A stretch of DNA of 37,189 bases. It comes from a bacterium. Its GTDB lineage: Bacteria > Verrucomicrobiota > Kiritimatiellia > CAIKKV01 > CAITUY01. A program made the translations under genes and the position numbers. The stretch covers positions 1-37,189 of the forward strand of contig JBAWZF010000027.1 of assembly GCA_037143175.1 (NCBI GenBank). The letters run 5' to 3'. Shown piece after piece: positions 17,032-25,967 of the stretch. The stretch's first letter is position 1. Each line of letters begins with the position of its first letter. The notes beneath the pieces were generated by a model. The model ran no database searches and was not told the DNA's origin. It was given only the letters and a program-made list of their open reading frames with translations.

Positions 17032-17251
17032 GGTGTTTCTCCGGATAAGGCAACTCTTCCGTTCAACTCAATTTAGGGCTTGAAACCTTTTAACCCTGTC
17101 AAGTATGACATCTTTTTCTAGCACATTCTTCAATTTCTGCAAGATATTTACAATATTTTGCCAGGGATCAGAACTGACTGGCTTGTATTTTCCTTGCCTC
17201 CACGGGCGCAGGGTCGTACAAATAGGAATCAATGGAATGGGGGCTTTAATC

Positions 17252-18835
17252 ATGACAGTTACACGGCGCTGGAGTTTGATTTTTCTAACTTTTCTTACGC
17301 TGGATCTGTATACGACACAAGCCCAAGTGGCTAGATTTGAATCTTATGGTATTGAGTCCGTGCCAGATAATGCCAATGTTCGCATTGGTCCCTTTTTTTC
17401 GGACCTTTCGTTCTTCCAGTCGGCGGGCATACGCTACACGCGTAGCAGCGGCGCCGGAATGGATTACCTCTACAACGGGCATGCCCCCGGCGTCACCCCC
17501 ACCGCCGGGCAACCCACCCGTTACGGACAGATGAAAAAGGACGGCGTTGATCTCCCCCTGATCTCCCAGTTGACTGCGAGAAATTACCTGATTATCAGTA
17601 AATATCTTGCCGTTGATATTTCCTTTGCTTTGACCTACCGGGCGTTCCCTCTTGGCACAGAGGACAATACTTTCGATGTTGAGATTATCGACCCTGGTTT
17701 TTACGCCCATATGGGCTCATTCACCTTTGGCGCCACAAAGGATTCCTGGCTGGGTTCGTTCAATGGGCGGAACGCCCAGGCCTACACCGGCAAAGAAAGC
17801 TCCGGCTTCTCCGCCAATTTGTCTGCTGATTTTGAATTGACCCCCTTTATCCGGGGACGCGTATACGAGCGCCCGTCTTACCGCGTGGATTACGTGGACG
17901 CCCGGGGTTACGCGGATAATTTAAGCGGTCAGCGCTACCCGGTTTTTCAAAATCTGGCAGGCGTGGATCTGGACTGGCAGATGGCCCCGGACAAGAACCT
18001 TGGCTATACCTTCAGCCGTACTGACACGATTCCACAAGACAACAGCTACGATATCTCCCGAAGTGTGATCTATCACCAGATGCTCGATTATCGCCAACGT
18101 ATCAGTCCGCTCACCACCGTGGGCGCCAAAGCAGATTATTACTGGCGGGATTACCTCGCCTCACGCGGCTCGCAGTTTCAACAGGATTATCTGGGTTACC
18201 TGAATACAGATCTCACGGAAGACACCACTATGAATGTGTCTTTGGGTTACAGTCTGGCTGAATTAACCAGTGCCAGCACCTCCTCCTACGAAACCAACGG
18301 TACCTCTGATTCGATTATTGGCGGAATTGGACTTCAAACCCGGCTCACTGAAACCTTGAGCCACGGCATCGCGTACCACCGCTATCAGCGCGCCGGCTTT
18401 ATGGCCGGATATGAAATCACAGACGCCGTAAAGTATAACATCCAATATGCAAACGCCGAGTCCTGGTCGATTGGTTTTTCATCAGCCTACGAAACCGTTA
18501 CCCCGAAGCTGGCCAACGCCGCCGCCTACTCAGATTGGGCGAATCAAATTTCCGCCTCCCGCCCCCTGACACGCCGCTTGGTGCTAACCTTGGCCTCTGC
18601 CTACGTGATGCGTATGAATGACACTCCCGCCGAAGGTCAGATTGGAGACGGAGAGCTTTATCTGAGTAACGACTACGACACCTGGGCCTCTACGGCTGGA
18701 CTTATTCAAACCCTCACTGACAGGTTGAAACTTTACACTTATGTCGAACATCTGGAACGACTTAGCAGCAATGAATTGCTGACGGGCACTCGCGACACCA
18801 TCGGCATGACACTGGGTTACTATTATGACTTCTAA
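17252..18835 (+). CDS. Predicted outer-membrane beta-barrel protein, exosortase-associated
   Basis: A 527-residue protein with a signal peptide (VTRRWSLIFLTFLTLDLYTTQAQ). It then has alternating aromatic/hydrophobic beta strands throughout, ending in a terminal strand with Phe last (IGMTLGYYYDF), as in barrels inserted by the BAM machinery. Many strands have the Tyr/Trp-rich girdle pattern (YRQRISPLTTVGAKADYYWRD region). I do not recognise a named family. The gene overlaps the exosortase gene by 11 nt, so the two are almost certainly one operon, and outer-membrane barrels beside exosortases are known. Start: ATG 17252. ATG 17237 in the same frame has AGGAA 8 nt upstream and is equally possible. 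Role: probably surface polysaccharide or protein export. Confidence 0.75.
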   Translation: MTVTRRWSLIFLTFLTLDLYTTQAQVARFESYGIESVPDNANVRIGPFFSDLSFFQSAGIRYTRSSGAGMDYLYNGHAPGVTPTAGQPTRYGQMKKDGVDLPLISQLTARNYLIISKYLAVDISFALTYRAFPLGTEDNTFDVEIIDPGFYAHMGSFTFGATKDSWLGSFNGRNAQAYTGKESSGFSANLSADFELTPFIRGRVYERPSYRVDYVDARGYADNLSGQRYPVFQNLAGVDLDWQMAPDKNLGYTFSRTDTIPQDNSYDISRSVIYHQMLDYRQRISPLTTVGAKADYYWRDYLASRGSQFQQDYLGYLNTDLTEDTTMNVSLGYSLAELTSASTSSYETNGTSDSIIGGIGLQTRLTETLSHGIAYHRYQRAGFMAGYEITDAVKYNIQYANAESWSIGFSSAYETVTPKLANAAAYSDWANQISASRPLTRRLVLTLASAYVMRMNDTPAEGQIGDGELYLSNDYDTWASTAGLIQTLTDRLKLYTYVEHLERLSSNELLTGTRDTIGMTLGYYYDF

Positions 18836-21800
18836 GTCTTCCAAACATTCCATGCCGCCCGCACATCGGGCCGTACTTTTTTCGGTCTTTATTTTAGTCG
18901 CTGCGTGGATTTGGGCCAATCTACCCCGCCTCGCGGCCGGTCAAAACGGAGTCCTCTCCTTTTTTCTAGGCTCCCTTTTTGCCCTCGCACTCATTTTCAG
19001 GCCCAAACTTACCGATGAGGGCTTCAAATTGTCGGGTTTAAAACTTGGACTCATCGGCGCAACGGGAACGTTAATGGCAATTTTCGGAATGATCATTCCC
19101 ATCCATCAAGTGGAATGGCTGGGAATGCTTTTGATTTTATATGCGGCCCTGGCGTGGGCCTTGCCAAGACGCCACGGGAAAGACCTGCTCCTCGCCCTGT
19201 TTCTCATCTATTGGATTCATCCCCTGCCCAGTCAGCTCTTCGGTCCCATCCAATTGGGTATGCAGTCCCTGTCGGTCAAGATGAGTGAGGGCTTGCTTCA
19301 AGCCTTGAACGTCCGGGTCTGGGGTGATGATCTGGTGCTACGCGTCGGCACACGGGTGTTTGGGGTTCCCGAGGCCTGTAGTGGAATGAAAACAGCCATC
19401 ACGGTGCTCTTCTGCGGAATGGGCGTGGGTCTGCTGATGCGATTTGGCAAACGGGCAATGATCGGACTTCTCGGTGTAGGTATGGTTCAGGTTTTGCTTC
19501 TCAATGTCATCCGTATTTCCGGCATGGTCTGGTTCGGTAAAGATAAACCACCAAACTGGAATGAACAGGCCCTACACGACACCATGGGCATTTTCCTCCT
19601 GCTGGCCGTGGGCCTCATTCATCTGGACGCCGTCCTGCTTCGTCAGTGGCTTGCCTTCCGATACCGTAAAAAAACCCTTGCGGCTATAAATGATGAAGTC
19701 GGGGAGGATGAGGAAAAATTAAAGCGCTTGCCCTACTTCTGGCGCTTTGCCTTCCAGTGGTGGATACATTTGACCGTCTTGGCCATGGTCTTGATCGTGG
19801 CGTGGATATTTCATTCACGCCTGAACGTATCTCACCGCGCCGAGATGATTCGCGGTGTGGCACAGGGATTGGCCTCATATGATATGGAGACCTCCCAACG
19901 TGCTATTCAGGCGGCACTGATTTTGGCCCCCGAAAATAGTGAACTCCTGACAGATCTGGCTCGGATTAAAATCAACAGAGGAAAACAGGAGGAAGCCCTG
20001 CGCATTATCCAGCGCCGACCAGTCAAGGATCGTACTCTTGAAGAGCGGGTTCTTGAAGTCAGGGCCCTTCTGGAACTCAAACGAGTCCCCGAAGCAGCCA
20101 AAACGGTTGCTTTGTTTCCCGCTGAATCACGTCAACTTCCCGGAGTCGCATTGGTTCTTGCTGAATTTTATGCCGTTCTGGATAAACCGTCCGAGGTGGC
20201 AACCTATGTTGTTCTGGCAACAAGAGGCGTCGGAACTCAGGAACGTATTCGCCGCTTGTTCCCCTATATGGCAGCCCGGGATCTCTGGGATTCTGTCCGG
20301 CTTTCAGACTCGGATCTCCCCTATGCAACCACTCTTCAGGGTCTTATTGCCGTAGAAGCACGGCTCCGGGTGGGCGACATCACCAGTGCCGCCAATGTAC
20401 TTCGCCGGGCCATGAAAAATCGGGAACTGGAACCGGCTTTTTTAAATCCCACCATCCGGATCATGCGTGATCGCCCGGAGGCCGAATGGCAAAGCCTGTT
20501 TGAAACTCTCTTCAAGGCTAACCTTAAAACACTCCAGGCCCCCGAATTATCTCTGGCCATGGATGGAGCCTTTTCCATTGGCCGCCCCGATATTGGCTGG
20601 CTGGCCTTTACCCGTCTGACCACTGTAGCGCCGGATGACCCCATACTGCTGATTGCCCCCGCTGAATATGGTCGCAAATGGTTCCAATTCCGCCACGAGG
20701 TTATGGGGGTGGGTGGGTATGGAGAAGCTATGCTGGATGCCAAGCCCTTCTTCCAGATCTCTGCCGGCCAATCGCCTTGGAAAGAATTATGGGAACGCAT
20801 TCCCATGGCCGAAGAACTCGGCGGCCTCATTACGCGTGAGGGTTATGAACACCAACTTAAACTTTGCCTTGATGCCCTTAGCTCCATGGAATCCAAGAAG
20901 GCCCTCGATATGCGCCTTAAACTCCTCTGGGGCCGCGTACTGGGCGAACTGGGCCGTTGGGATGAAGCCCACGCCAAACTCCTTTTTTTCGAAAAACAGA
21001 CAAGCCAGCAGCATAATCTCTTCCTGGTCGCACACGCGGATCTATACAAGGCCCAAGGGGATTGGGAAATGTGTTACGAAACCCTTTCTGAATATGTGCG
21101 TTCCGAATCACACCCCCCGTTAACCGTCTGGCTCGATTTATCCCATGCGGCCATGTCGCTTGAATTTGGCTCCTACGCCATGCAATGCATGGAAGAGGCC
21201 CGTCACGATTACCCTGAGTCAGAAGAATGGTCTTTGGCGATGGCGGGCATGTGGAGTTTCTTCGGTTTCAGCGAAGAGGCGCTCTTTGTGGTGAATCACA
21301 TGAAACATGCACCGCACCCAGCTCTGCGGGCAAAATTACTTCTCGCTAGCGGTCGCGTGACCGAGGGCCAGAAGCTGGTTCGTGTGGAGAATCTCAGCGA
21401 TACCCCTATCCCGAAACAACAGACCGAATTGCTGCCTCCGGCAGAATGGGCACTGGAATGGCGCGGTGGGAAACTCGAAGACGAGGACTATGCACTCGAG
21501 CGAAAGGCTTTGAAGCCTAAACAGACCCCCTTCCTTAAATCGTTACAGGCAGCCAAAGCCTCATGGTTTGCATCCAAGGGACAAGGCACCACCTCGGATT
21601 TATCGAAGTGGACCATCGGCCGTGACTCACGGGAAAACGCCCTGGCTTTGGGCGAATTGACGTTGCTGCTGATGCGCCAGGGCCGAACCAATGAGGCGTT
21701 AATTGCTATTAACAAGGCTCTTGAATATCAACCTTCCTCCGGCCTGCTTAACCGACTCCACGTGCTGCTTAAAAAAGATGTTAATACCGTTAAAACAACC

Positions 21801-22850
21801 CTGGCCGCCCAGCCGCTCGACTCTGAGTTGTGGCTGGCGTATCTCGTTGCGCAAGTCCGGTCCACGACCAACTCCAATTGGGCCGATCGCGAGATTCAAA
21901 AAGCGGTCGATAACGACCTTTACCCGCCGGGCACATTGGTTCGGGCTGGCGACTTATTCCTAAGATACAACCTGACCAATGCAGCCAGTATTGCGGCCCA
22001 CGCAGCAATCAAAAACGGCCAAGGTTTACTTCCGGCGGATGTGCTGGGAGTGACAACCGCCATCAAGCTGCAGGATAATGCCTGGGCGTTACTGTGTGCC
22101 CGGGCCGGTACAGAACATGCCATCGAGCCTTGGCCATTCTACAAAATCATTATCGGGCTGAAAATCCGATCCGGAAAAGCAGATCCGGACATCATCCGTG
22201 CTCTTGAAGGACTTGCCTCGCACTACCCCGAAGAAAGTGTCTGGGCACAACGCCTGGGTGAATTGTACTTCCAAAAGGGACAAACTGATCGCGCCCTGGG
22301 AGTTTTGGAAGACGCCCTGGCCCGTGAAGTCGGAAATAAACAAGCATTGCCAAGAACCTACCTGCTGGCCGCAGAATCTGCTCGCCGCGAAGGAAATATC
22401 GCCCGCGCCATCAAAATCCTTAAATCCGCTTACGTGCGTTATCCCGCCGATTTGAACGTCTTGAATAATCTCATCTTCACCCTGGCGCAGGATCCCCTGT
22501 ATATCGCTGACGCTCTCTCTCTACTGCCCACGCTTCTTAGTAATGAAAAGAATGACTTTGCCATCCATGATACAGCGGCACTTGTCTATACTCGGGCAGG
22601 CAATCTTGCCGAAGCCGAAAAGCACATGCAGAAAGCCCTCTCCCTCGTGAAAAAAGGGGACTACGCCTGGCTGGAAGTGTACTTGAATGCAGCCGAGGCA
22701 CAAATCAAGCTGGGGAAATTGCGAGAAGCCCGAGAGAGTTTGTCGCTGATTTTGAAAACACAGGAACGTTCTTCCATCATCGATGCCCGCGCTCGCGAAC
22801 TGCAGGATGAACTCTCTCGTAAAGAACGGGAGCAAACGAAGTGGTTCTGA
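18825..22850 (+). CDS. Exosortase fused to a ~1000-residue TPR domain
   Basis: A 1341-residue protein. Residues ~15-280 are an exosortase/archaeosortase transpeptidase with about eight membrane helices and all three catalytic residues: Cys185 in PEACSGMK, Arg230 in NVIRIS and His251 in LHDTMG. These enzymes cleave C-terminal sorting signals (PEP-CTERM type) and pass proteins to the envelope. A further helix (~311-328, WWIHLTVLAMVLIVAWIF) leads into about 1000 residues of helical repeats of TPR type (AIQAALILAPENSELLTDLAR near the start, YVRYPADLNVLNNLIFTLAQ near the end), presumably periplasmic. Standard exosortases are about 180-500 residues. The long TPR fusion is unusual and may recruit substrates or a glycan machinery. 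The start overlaps the barrel gene by 11 nt. No sorting-signal substrate is visible in the window. Confidence 0.88.
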   Translation: MTSKSSKHSMPPAHRAVLFSVFILVAAWIWANLPRLAAGQNGVLSFFLGSLFALALIFRPKLTDEGFKLSGLKLGLIGATGTLMAIFGMIIPIHQVEWLGMLLILYAALAWALPRRHGKDLLLALFLIYWIHPLPSQLFGPIQLGMQSLSVKMSEGLLQALNVRVWGDDLVLRVGTRVFGVPEACSGMKTAITVLFCGMGVGLLMRFGKRAMIGLLGVGMVQVLLLNVIRISGMVWFGKDKPPNWNEQALHDTMGIFLLLAVGLIHLDAVLLRQWLAFRYRKKTLAAINDEVGEDEEKLKRLPYFWRFAFQWWIHLTVLAMVLIVAWIFHSRLNVSHRAEMIRGVAQGLASYDMETSQRAIQAALILAPENSELLTDLARIKINRGKQEEALRIIQRRPVKDRTLEERVLEVRALLELKRVPEAAKTVALFPAESRQLPGVALVLAEFYAVLDKPSEVATYVVLATRGVGTQERIRRLFPYMAARDLWDSVRLSDSDLPYATTLQGLIAVEARLRVGDITSAANVLRRAMKNRELEPAFLNPTIRIMRDRPEAEWQSLFETLFKANLKTLQAPELSLAMDGAFSIGRPDIGWLAFTRLTTVAPDDPILLIAPAEYGRKWFQFRHEVMGVGGYGEAMLDAKPFFQISAGQSPWKELWERIPMAEELGGLITREGYEHQLKLCLDALSSMESKKALDMRLKLLWGRVLGELGRWDEAHAKLLFFEKQTSQQHNLFLVAHADLYKAQGDWEMCYETLSEYVRSESHPPLTVWLDLSHAAMSLEFGSYAMQCMEEARHDYPESEEWSLAMAGMWSFFGFSEEALFVVNHMKHAPHPALRAKLLLASGRVTEGQKLVRVENLSDTPIPKQQTELLPPAEWALEWRGGKLEDEDYALERKALKPKQTPFLKSLQAAKASWFASKGQGTTSDLSKWTIGRDSRENALALGELTLLLMRQGRTNEALIAINKALEYQPSSGLLNRLHVLLKKDVNTVKTTLAAQPLDSELWLAYLVAQVRSTTNSNWADREIQKAVDNDLYPPGTLVRAGDLFLRYNLTNAASIAAHAAIKNGQGLLPADVLGVTTAIKLQDNAWALLCARAGTEHAIEPWPFYKIIIGLKIRSGKADPDIIRALEGLASHYPEESVWAQRLGELYFQKGQTDRALGVLEDALAREVGNKQALPRTYLLAAESARREGNIARAIKILKSAYVRYPADLNVLNNLIFTLAQDPLYIADALSLLPTLLSNEKNDFAIHDTAALVYTRAGNLAEAEKHMQKALSLVKKGDYAWLEVYLNAAEAQIKLGKLREARESLSLILKTQERSSIIDARARELQDELSRKEREQTKWF

Positions 22851-22859
22851 ATATTTTAG

Positions 22860-24008
22860 ATGAACACAAGCGCCTCTCTCCATCGTATCCGCAGCCTCCT
22901 GATCAAGGAACTTGCGCAAATCAAGCGTGACCGCAGTCTTCTCGGGATTCTTATTGTTGCGCCTATTTTCCAACTGCTGATTATGGGCTTTGCGGCCAAC
23001 ACCGACATCCGCGACATTCACCTCATCGTTCGCGACAACGATCACTCTTATCACAGCCGTGATTATGTTCAATCATTGGGAGCCTCAGGTTATTTCAAGA
23101 TTACGCCTGCGACCGGCGCTGAGCGGGACGATGAAGCGCTGCTGGTTTCCGGCAAAGCAGGCCTTATTCTCACCATCCCTCCAGATTTCGCAAAACACCT
23201 TCTCGGAGATCAATCGGTAGTTGTTCAAGTATTGGTGGATGGCTCTGACAGTAATTTCGGAGTCAACGGGTTGAGTATGCTCCAAAAGGCTACTCGCCTG
23301 TTTTCCACCCGGAATATCCGACTCATGACGGCTCAATTATCACGGCAAGGCATCAAACTGCCATCCGTTGAGGCGGAAACTCGGGCCTGGTATAACCCCC
23401 ATTTGCTCTCGCGTTATTACATGGTCCCCGCCCTCATGGGAGTGCTGCTGCTTGTCACCACGATGCTTGTCACCAGCATGTCACTCGTCAAGGAGCGTGA
23501 AGACGGCACCATGGAACAGCTCATTGTGACTCCGCTCCGACCTGCGGAACTCATGATTGGCAAACTTCTGCCTTTCGTCCTGATTGGCCTTATCGAGGTT
23601 ACCCTTGCCCTTGGCGTGATTCGAGGGGTCTTTGGCATTCCCCTGCGGGGCAACGTTCTGTTACTTTACGCCTTCTCTGGATTATTCCTGCTGACCACCC
23701 TCGGAATGGGCCTGCTGGTTTCCGCCCTCGTTAAAACGCAGCAACAAGCCATGATGGTGGCCGCCTTTTTCGTCCTGATGCCGTTTGTTCTTCTTTCCGG
23801 GTTTATCTTTCCCATCGAGAATATGCCAGCGGGCATTCAGGTTTTGGCCGCTTTCATCCCGCTTAAGTACTATCTTGAAATTGTTCGGGGACTATTTCTC
23901 AAAGGAACCGGTTTTAACGAGCTCTGGCACCCTGCCCTCATTCTCTTCCTGTGGGGCGTTGGCATTCTATCCATTGCTTCTCTAAAATTTAGAAAGCGAA
24001 TGGATTAA
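22860..24008 (+). CDS. ABC-2 type transporter permease (YbhR/YbhS-like)
   Basis: A 382-residue integral membrane permease of the ABC-2 family. An N-terminal cytoplasmic segment (LLIKELAQIKRDRSLLGILI) precedes the first helix. A large extracytoplasmic domain (~50-190) and five to six helices follow. The signature VKEREDGTMEQLIVTPLRPAELMIGKLLP lies after helix 2 and the motif LPFVLLSGFIFPIENMP before the end. It resembles the drug/lipid exporters YhhJ and YbhR/S. It starts 9 nt after the exosortase stop without a clear Shine-Dalgarno, so it may depend on coupling. No ATP-binding subunit is present in the window, which is unusual; the partner must lie elsewhere. Converges on speA with a 10-nt gap. 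Confidence 0.85.
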   Translation: MNTSASLHRIRSLLIKELAQIKRDRSLLGILIVAPIFQLLIMGFAANTDIRDIHLIVRDNDHSYHSRDYVQSLGASGYFKITPATGAERDDEALLVSGKAGLILTIPPDFAKHLLGDQSVVVQVLVDGSDSNFGVNGLSMLQKATRLFSTRNIRLMTAQLSRQGIKLPSVEAETRAWYNPHLLSRYYMVPALMGVLLLVTTMLVTSMSLVKEREDGTMEQLIVTPLRPAELMIGKLLPFVLIGLIEVTLALGVIRGVFGIPLRGNVLLLYAFSGLFLLTTLGMGLLVSALVKTQQQAMMVAAFFVLMPFVLLSGFIFPIENMPAGIQVLAAFIPLKYYLEIVRGLFLKGTGFNELWHPALILFLWGVGILSIASLKFRKRMD

Positions 24009-24018
24009 TCCCTAATCC

Positions 24019-25932
24019 TTATTGCTCGAAGTAGGTATAGCCCCGAATGCCTACCTTGTAGGCTTTGACAAAGGCATTCTTTTCCCTATGCGTGATCAAA
24101 CCGTTTTTGGCCGCCTTCTCCGCACGAGCCTTTATAGTATCCACCATGGCGTTCGGGCTGTATTCCATATATTCCAAAATCTCATCCACCCGGTCACCCT
24201 TGATCTGCGTCGCTTCATCAATCCGGCCTTTTTCATCAATCCGGACATGCAAAACATTCGTGTTCCCCAGCAGGTTATGCATGTCGCCAATCGTCTCCTG
24301 ATAGGCACCCGTAAGGAATATCCCCATGTAATACTCACGCCCATCCCACTCATGGAGCGGCAGGACATGTTTCACATCATGCAGGTCAATGAATTTATCA
24401 ATCTTCCCGTCTGAATCGCAGGTGATATCCGCCAGCACCGCCTTGCGTGTTGGTCGCTGATTAAGCCTGTGAATCGGCATGATCGGGAATAATTGATCGA
24501 TCGCCCAGAAATCGGGAATAGACTGAAACACACTAAAGTTACCGTAATAGACATCTGCTGTGGCCGCATCCAACCCCTCGAGCTCATCCGGGGTATACTT
24601 ACGCCCTCGAGTCATTTCCGACACTTTACATACCACATGCCAGAAAATAGTCTCCGCCAGCGAACGCTCCCGCAGCGAGATATTGCCGTGCAGGAACAGG
24701 GTTCGCAACTCATCACGGTAATAGACCGCATCGTGATAGGCTTCCTGCATATTGCGTGGCGAAAGGGAGTGACAGACTTCCATTAGGTTCTGCAGCATTT
24801 CATGGGAGTCGGACGACAACTTTTCAGGAATCCTTAGTGGCTCAAAACGGCGCACATCCAGAATGTTAAAAATCAAAACAGAGTGATGCGCCGCCGTGGC
24901 ACGTCCAGACTCGGTCACGATCGTCGGGTGCGGCACGCCGCATTCATCAAGTGTATTCATCACCGTCTCGACAACCACCGAGGCATATTCGGCTGTTGAA
25001 TAATTGGTGCTACACGCGAAATTGGTATGGGACCCATCATAGTCAACCGCCAAGCCCCCGCCCATATTAAGGATGCCCATGCCGGCCCCTTCACGCACCA
25101 GTTCAACATAGAACCGGCACGCCTCGCGCAAGGCATTTCTGACCCGTCGAATATCAGATACCTGACTTCCCAGGTGATAGTGGAGCATCTGCAGACAATC
25201 GAGCATCTTGCGCTGACGCAATCCATCAACCACCGCAATAATCTGACTGGCATCCAGCCCGAACTTACTGCGATCGCCCCCGGAGGAATCCCAATGTCCT
25301 CCCGCACGACTGGATAGTTTTGCTCGAATTCCCACAACCGGACGAACCTTAAGCCGCTCAGCTCGTTCCACAATTAAATCCAGCTCACTGGGCATCTCAA
25401 TGACTAACACCGTGCGGGTCCCCATCTTAAGCGCCTGCAAAGCAAGATCGACAAATTCTTCATCCTTGTACCCGTTGCAGATAACAAATGCGTCAGGATC
25501 CTTCATCAAGGCCAACGCCGCAATCAGTTCAGCCTTACTGCCAGCCTCAAGCCCATGATGATATTCACGTCCGTATTCAGCAATGTCCCTGACGACTTCA
25601 TCCTGCTGATTCACTTTGATGGGGAACACACCACGATATTGCCCCTGATAGGCGGCATCAAAAATAGCCCATCTAAAACTCTCATTAATCTCTTTGATGC
25701 GGGAGGCCAGGATGTTGGAAAAGCGGAGCAGAACGGGCATATCCAGGCCGCGGCTGTGACACTCATCAATCAAGTGCATCAGACTGACCTCGGTTGGGCT
25801 CTTGGGGCCATTGGGGCGTACAATCACTTCCCCTCCCGGGGTCACGTCAAAGTAACCTTGTCCCCAATTCCGGATCCCGTATAAGTCGGCGGAGTTTTCC
25901 GCCGTCCACCGCGTCAATGCTTCATGCTTCAT
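24019..25932 (-). CDS. speA: Biosynthetic arginine decarboxylase
   Basis: A 637-residue cytosolic PLP enzyme that converts arginine to agmatine and CO2, the first step of putrescine/polyamine synthesis. It is the alanine-racemase-fold (group IV) type. The PLP lysine is Lys106 in GVFPIKVNQQ. The glycine-rich phosphate site MGGGLAVDYDGS and the substrate-site NGYKD and VTESGRA are present. Length and full collinearity match E. coli SpeA (~630-660 residues). The ATG at 25932 has GAGGAG about 10 nt upstream. The gene lies 35 bp after lptD on the same strand, so the two may be co-transcribed, though no functional link is obvious. No agmatinase or agmatine deiminase gene is in the window. Confidence 0.96.
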   Translation of the reverse strand: MKHEALTRWTAENSADLYGIRNWGQGYFDVTPGGEVIVRPNGPKSPTEVSLMHLIDECHSRGLDMPVLLRFSNILASRIKEINESFRWAIFDAAYQGQYRGVFPIKVNQQDEVVRDIAEYGREYHHGLEAGSKAELIAALALMKDPDAFVICNGYKDEEFVDLALQALKMGTRTVLVIEMPSELDLIVERAERLKVRPVVGIRAKLSSRAGGHWDSSGGDRSKFGLDASQIIAVVDGLRQRKMLDCLQMLHYHLGSQVSDIRRVRNALREACRFYVELVREGAGMGILNMGGGLAVDYDGSHTNFACSTNYSTAEYASVVVETVMNTLDECGVPHPTIVTESGRATAAHHSVLIFNILDVRRFEPLRIPEKLSSDSHEMLQNLMEVCHSLSPRNMQEAYHDAVYYRDELRTLFLHGNISLRERSLAETIFWHVVCKVSEMTRGRKYTPDELEGLDAATADVYYGNFSVFQSIPDFWAIDQLFPIMPIHRLNQRPTRKAVLADITCDSDGKIDKFIDLHDVKHVLPLHEWDGREYYMGIFLTGAYQETIGDMHNLLGNTNVLHVRIDEKGRIDEATQIKGDRVDEILEYMEYSPNAMVDTIKARAEKAAKNGLITHREKNAFVKAYKVGIRGYTYFEQ

Positions 25933-25967
25933 GATGCCTATCTCCTCTACCCAATCACTTGTCGAAA

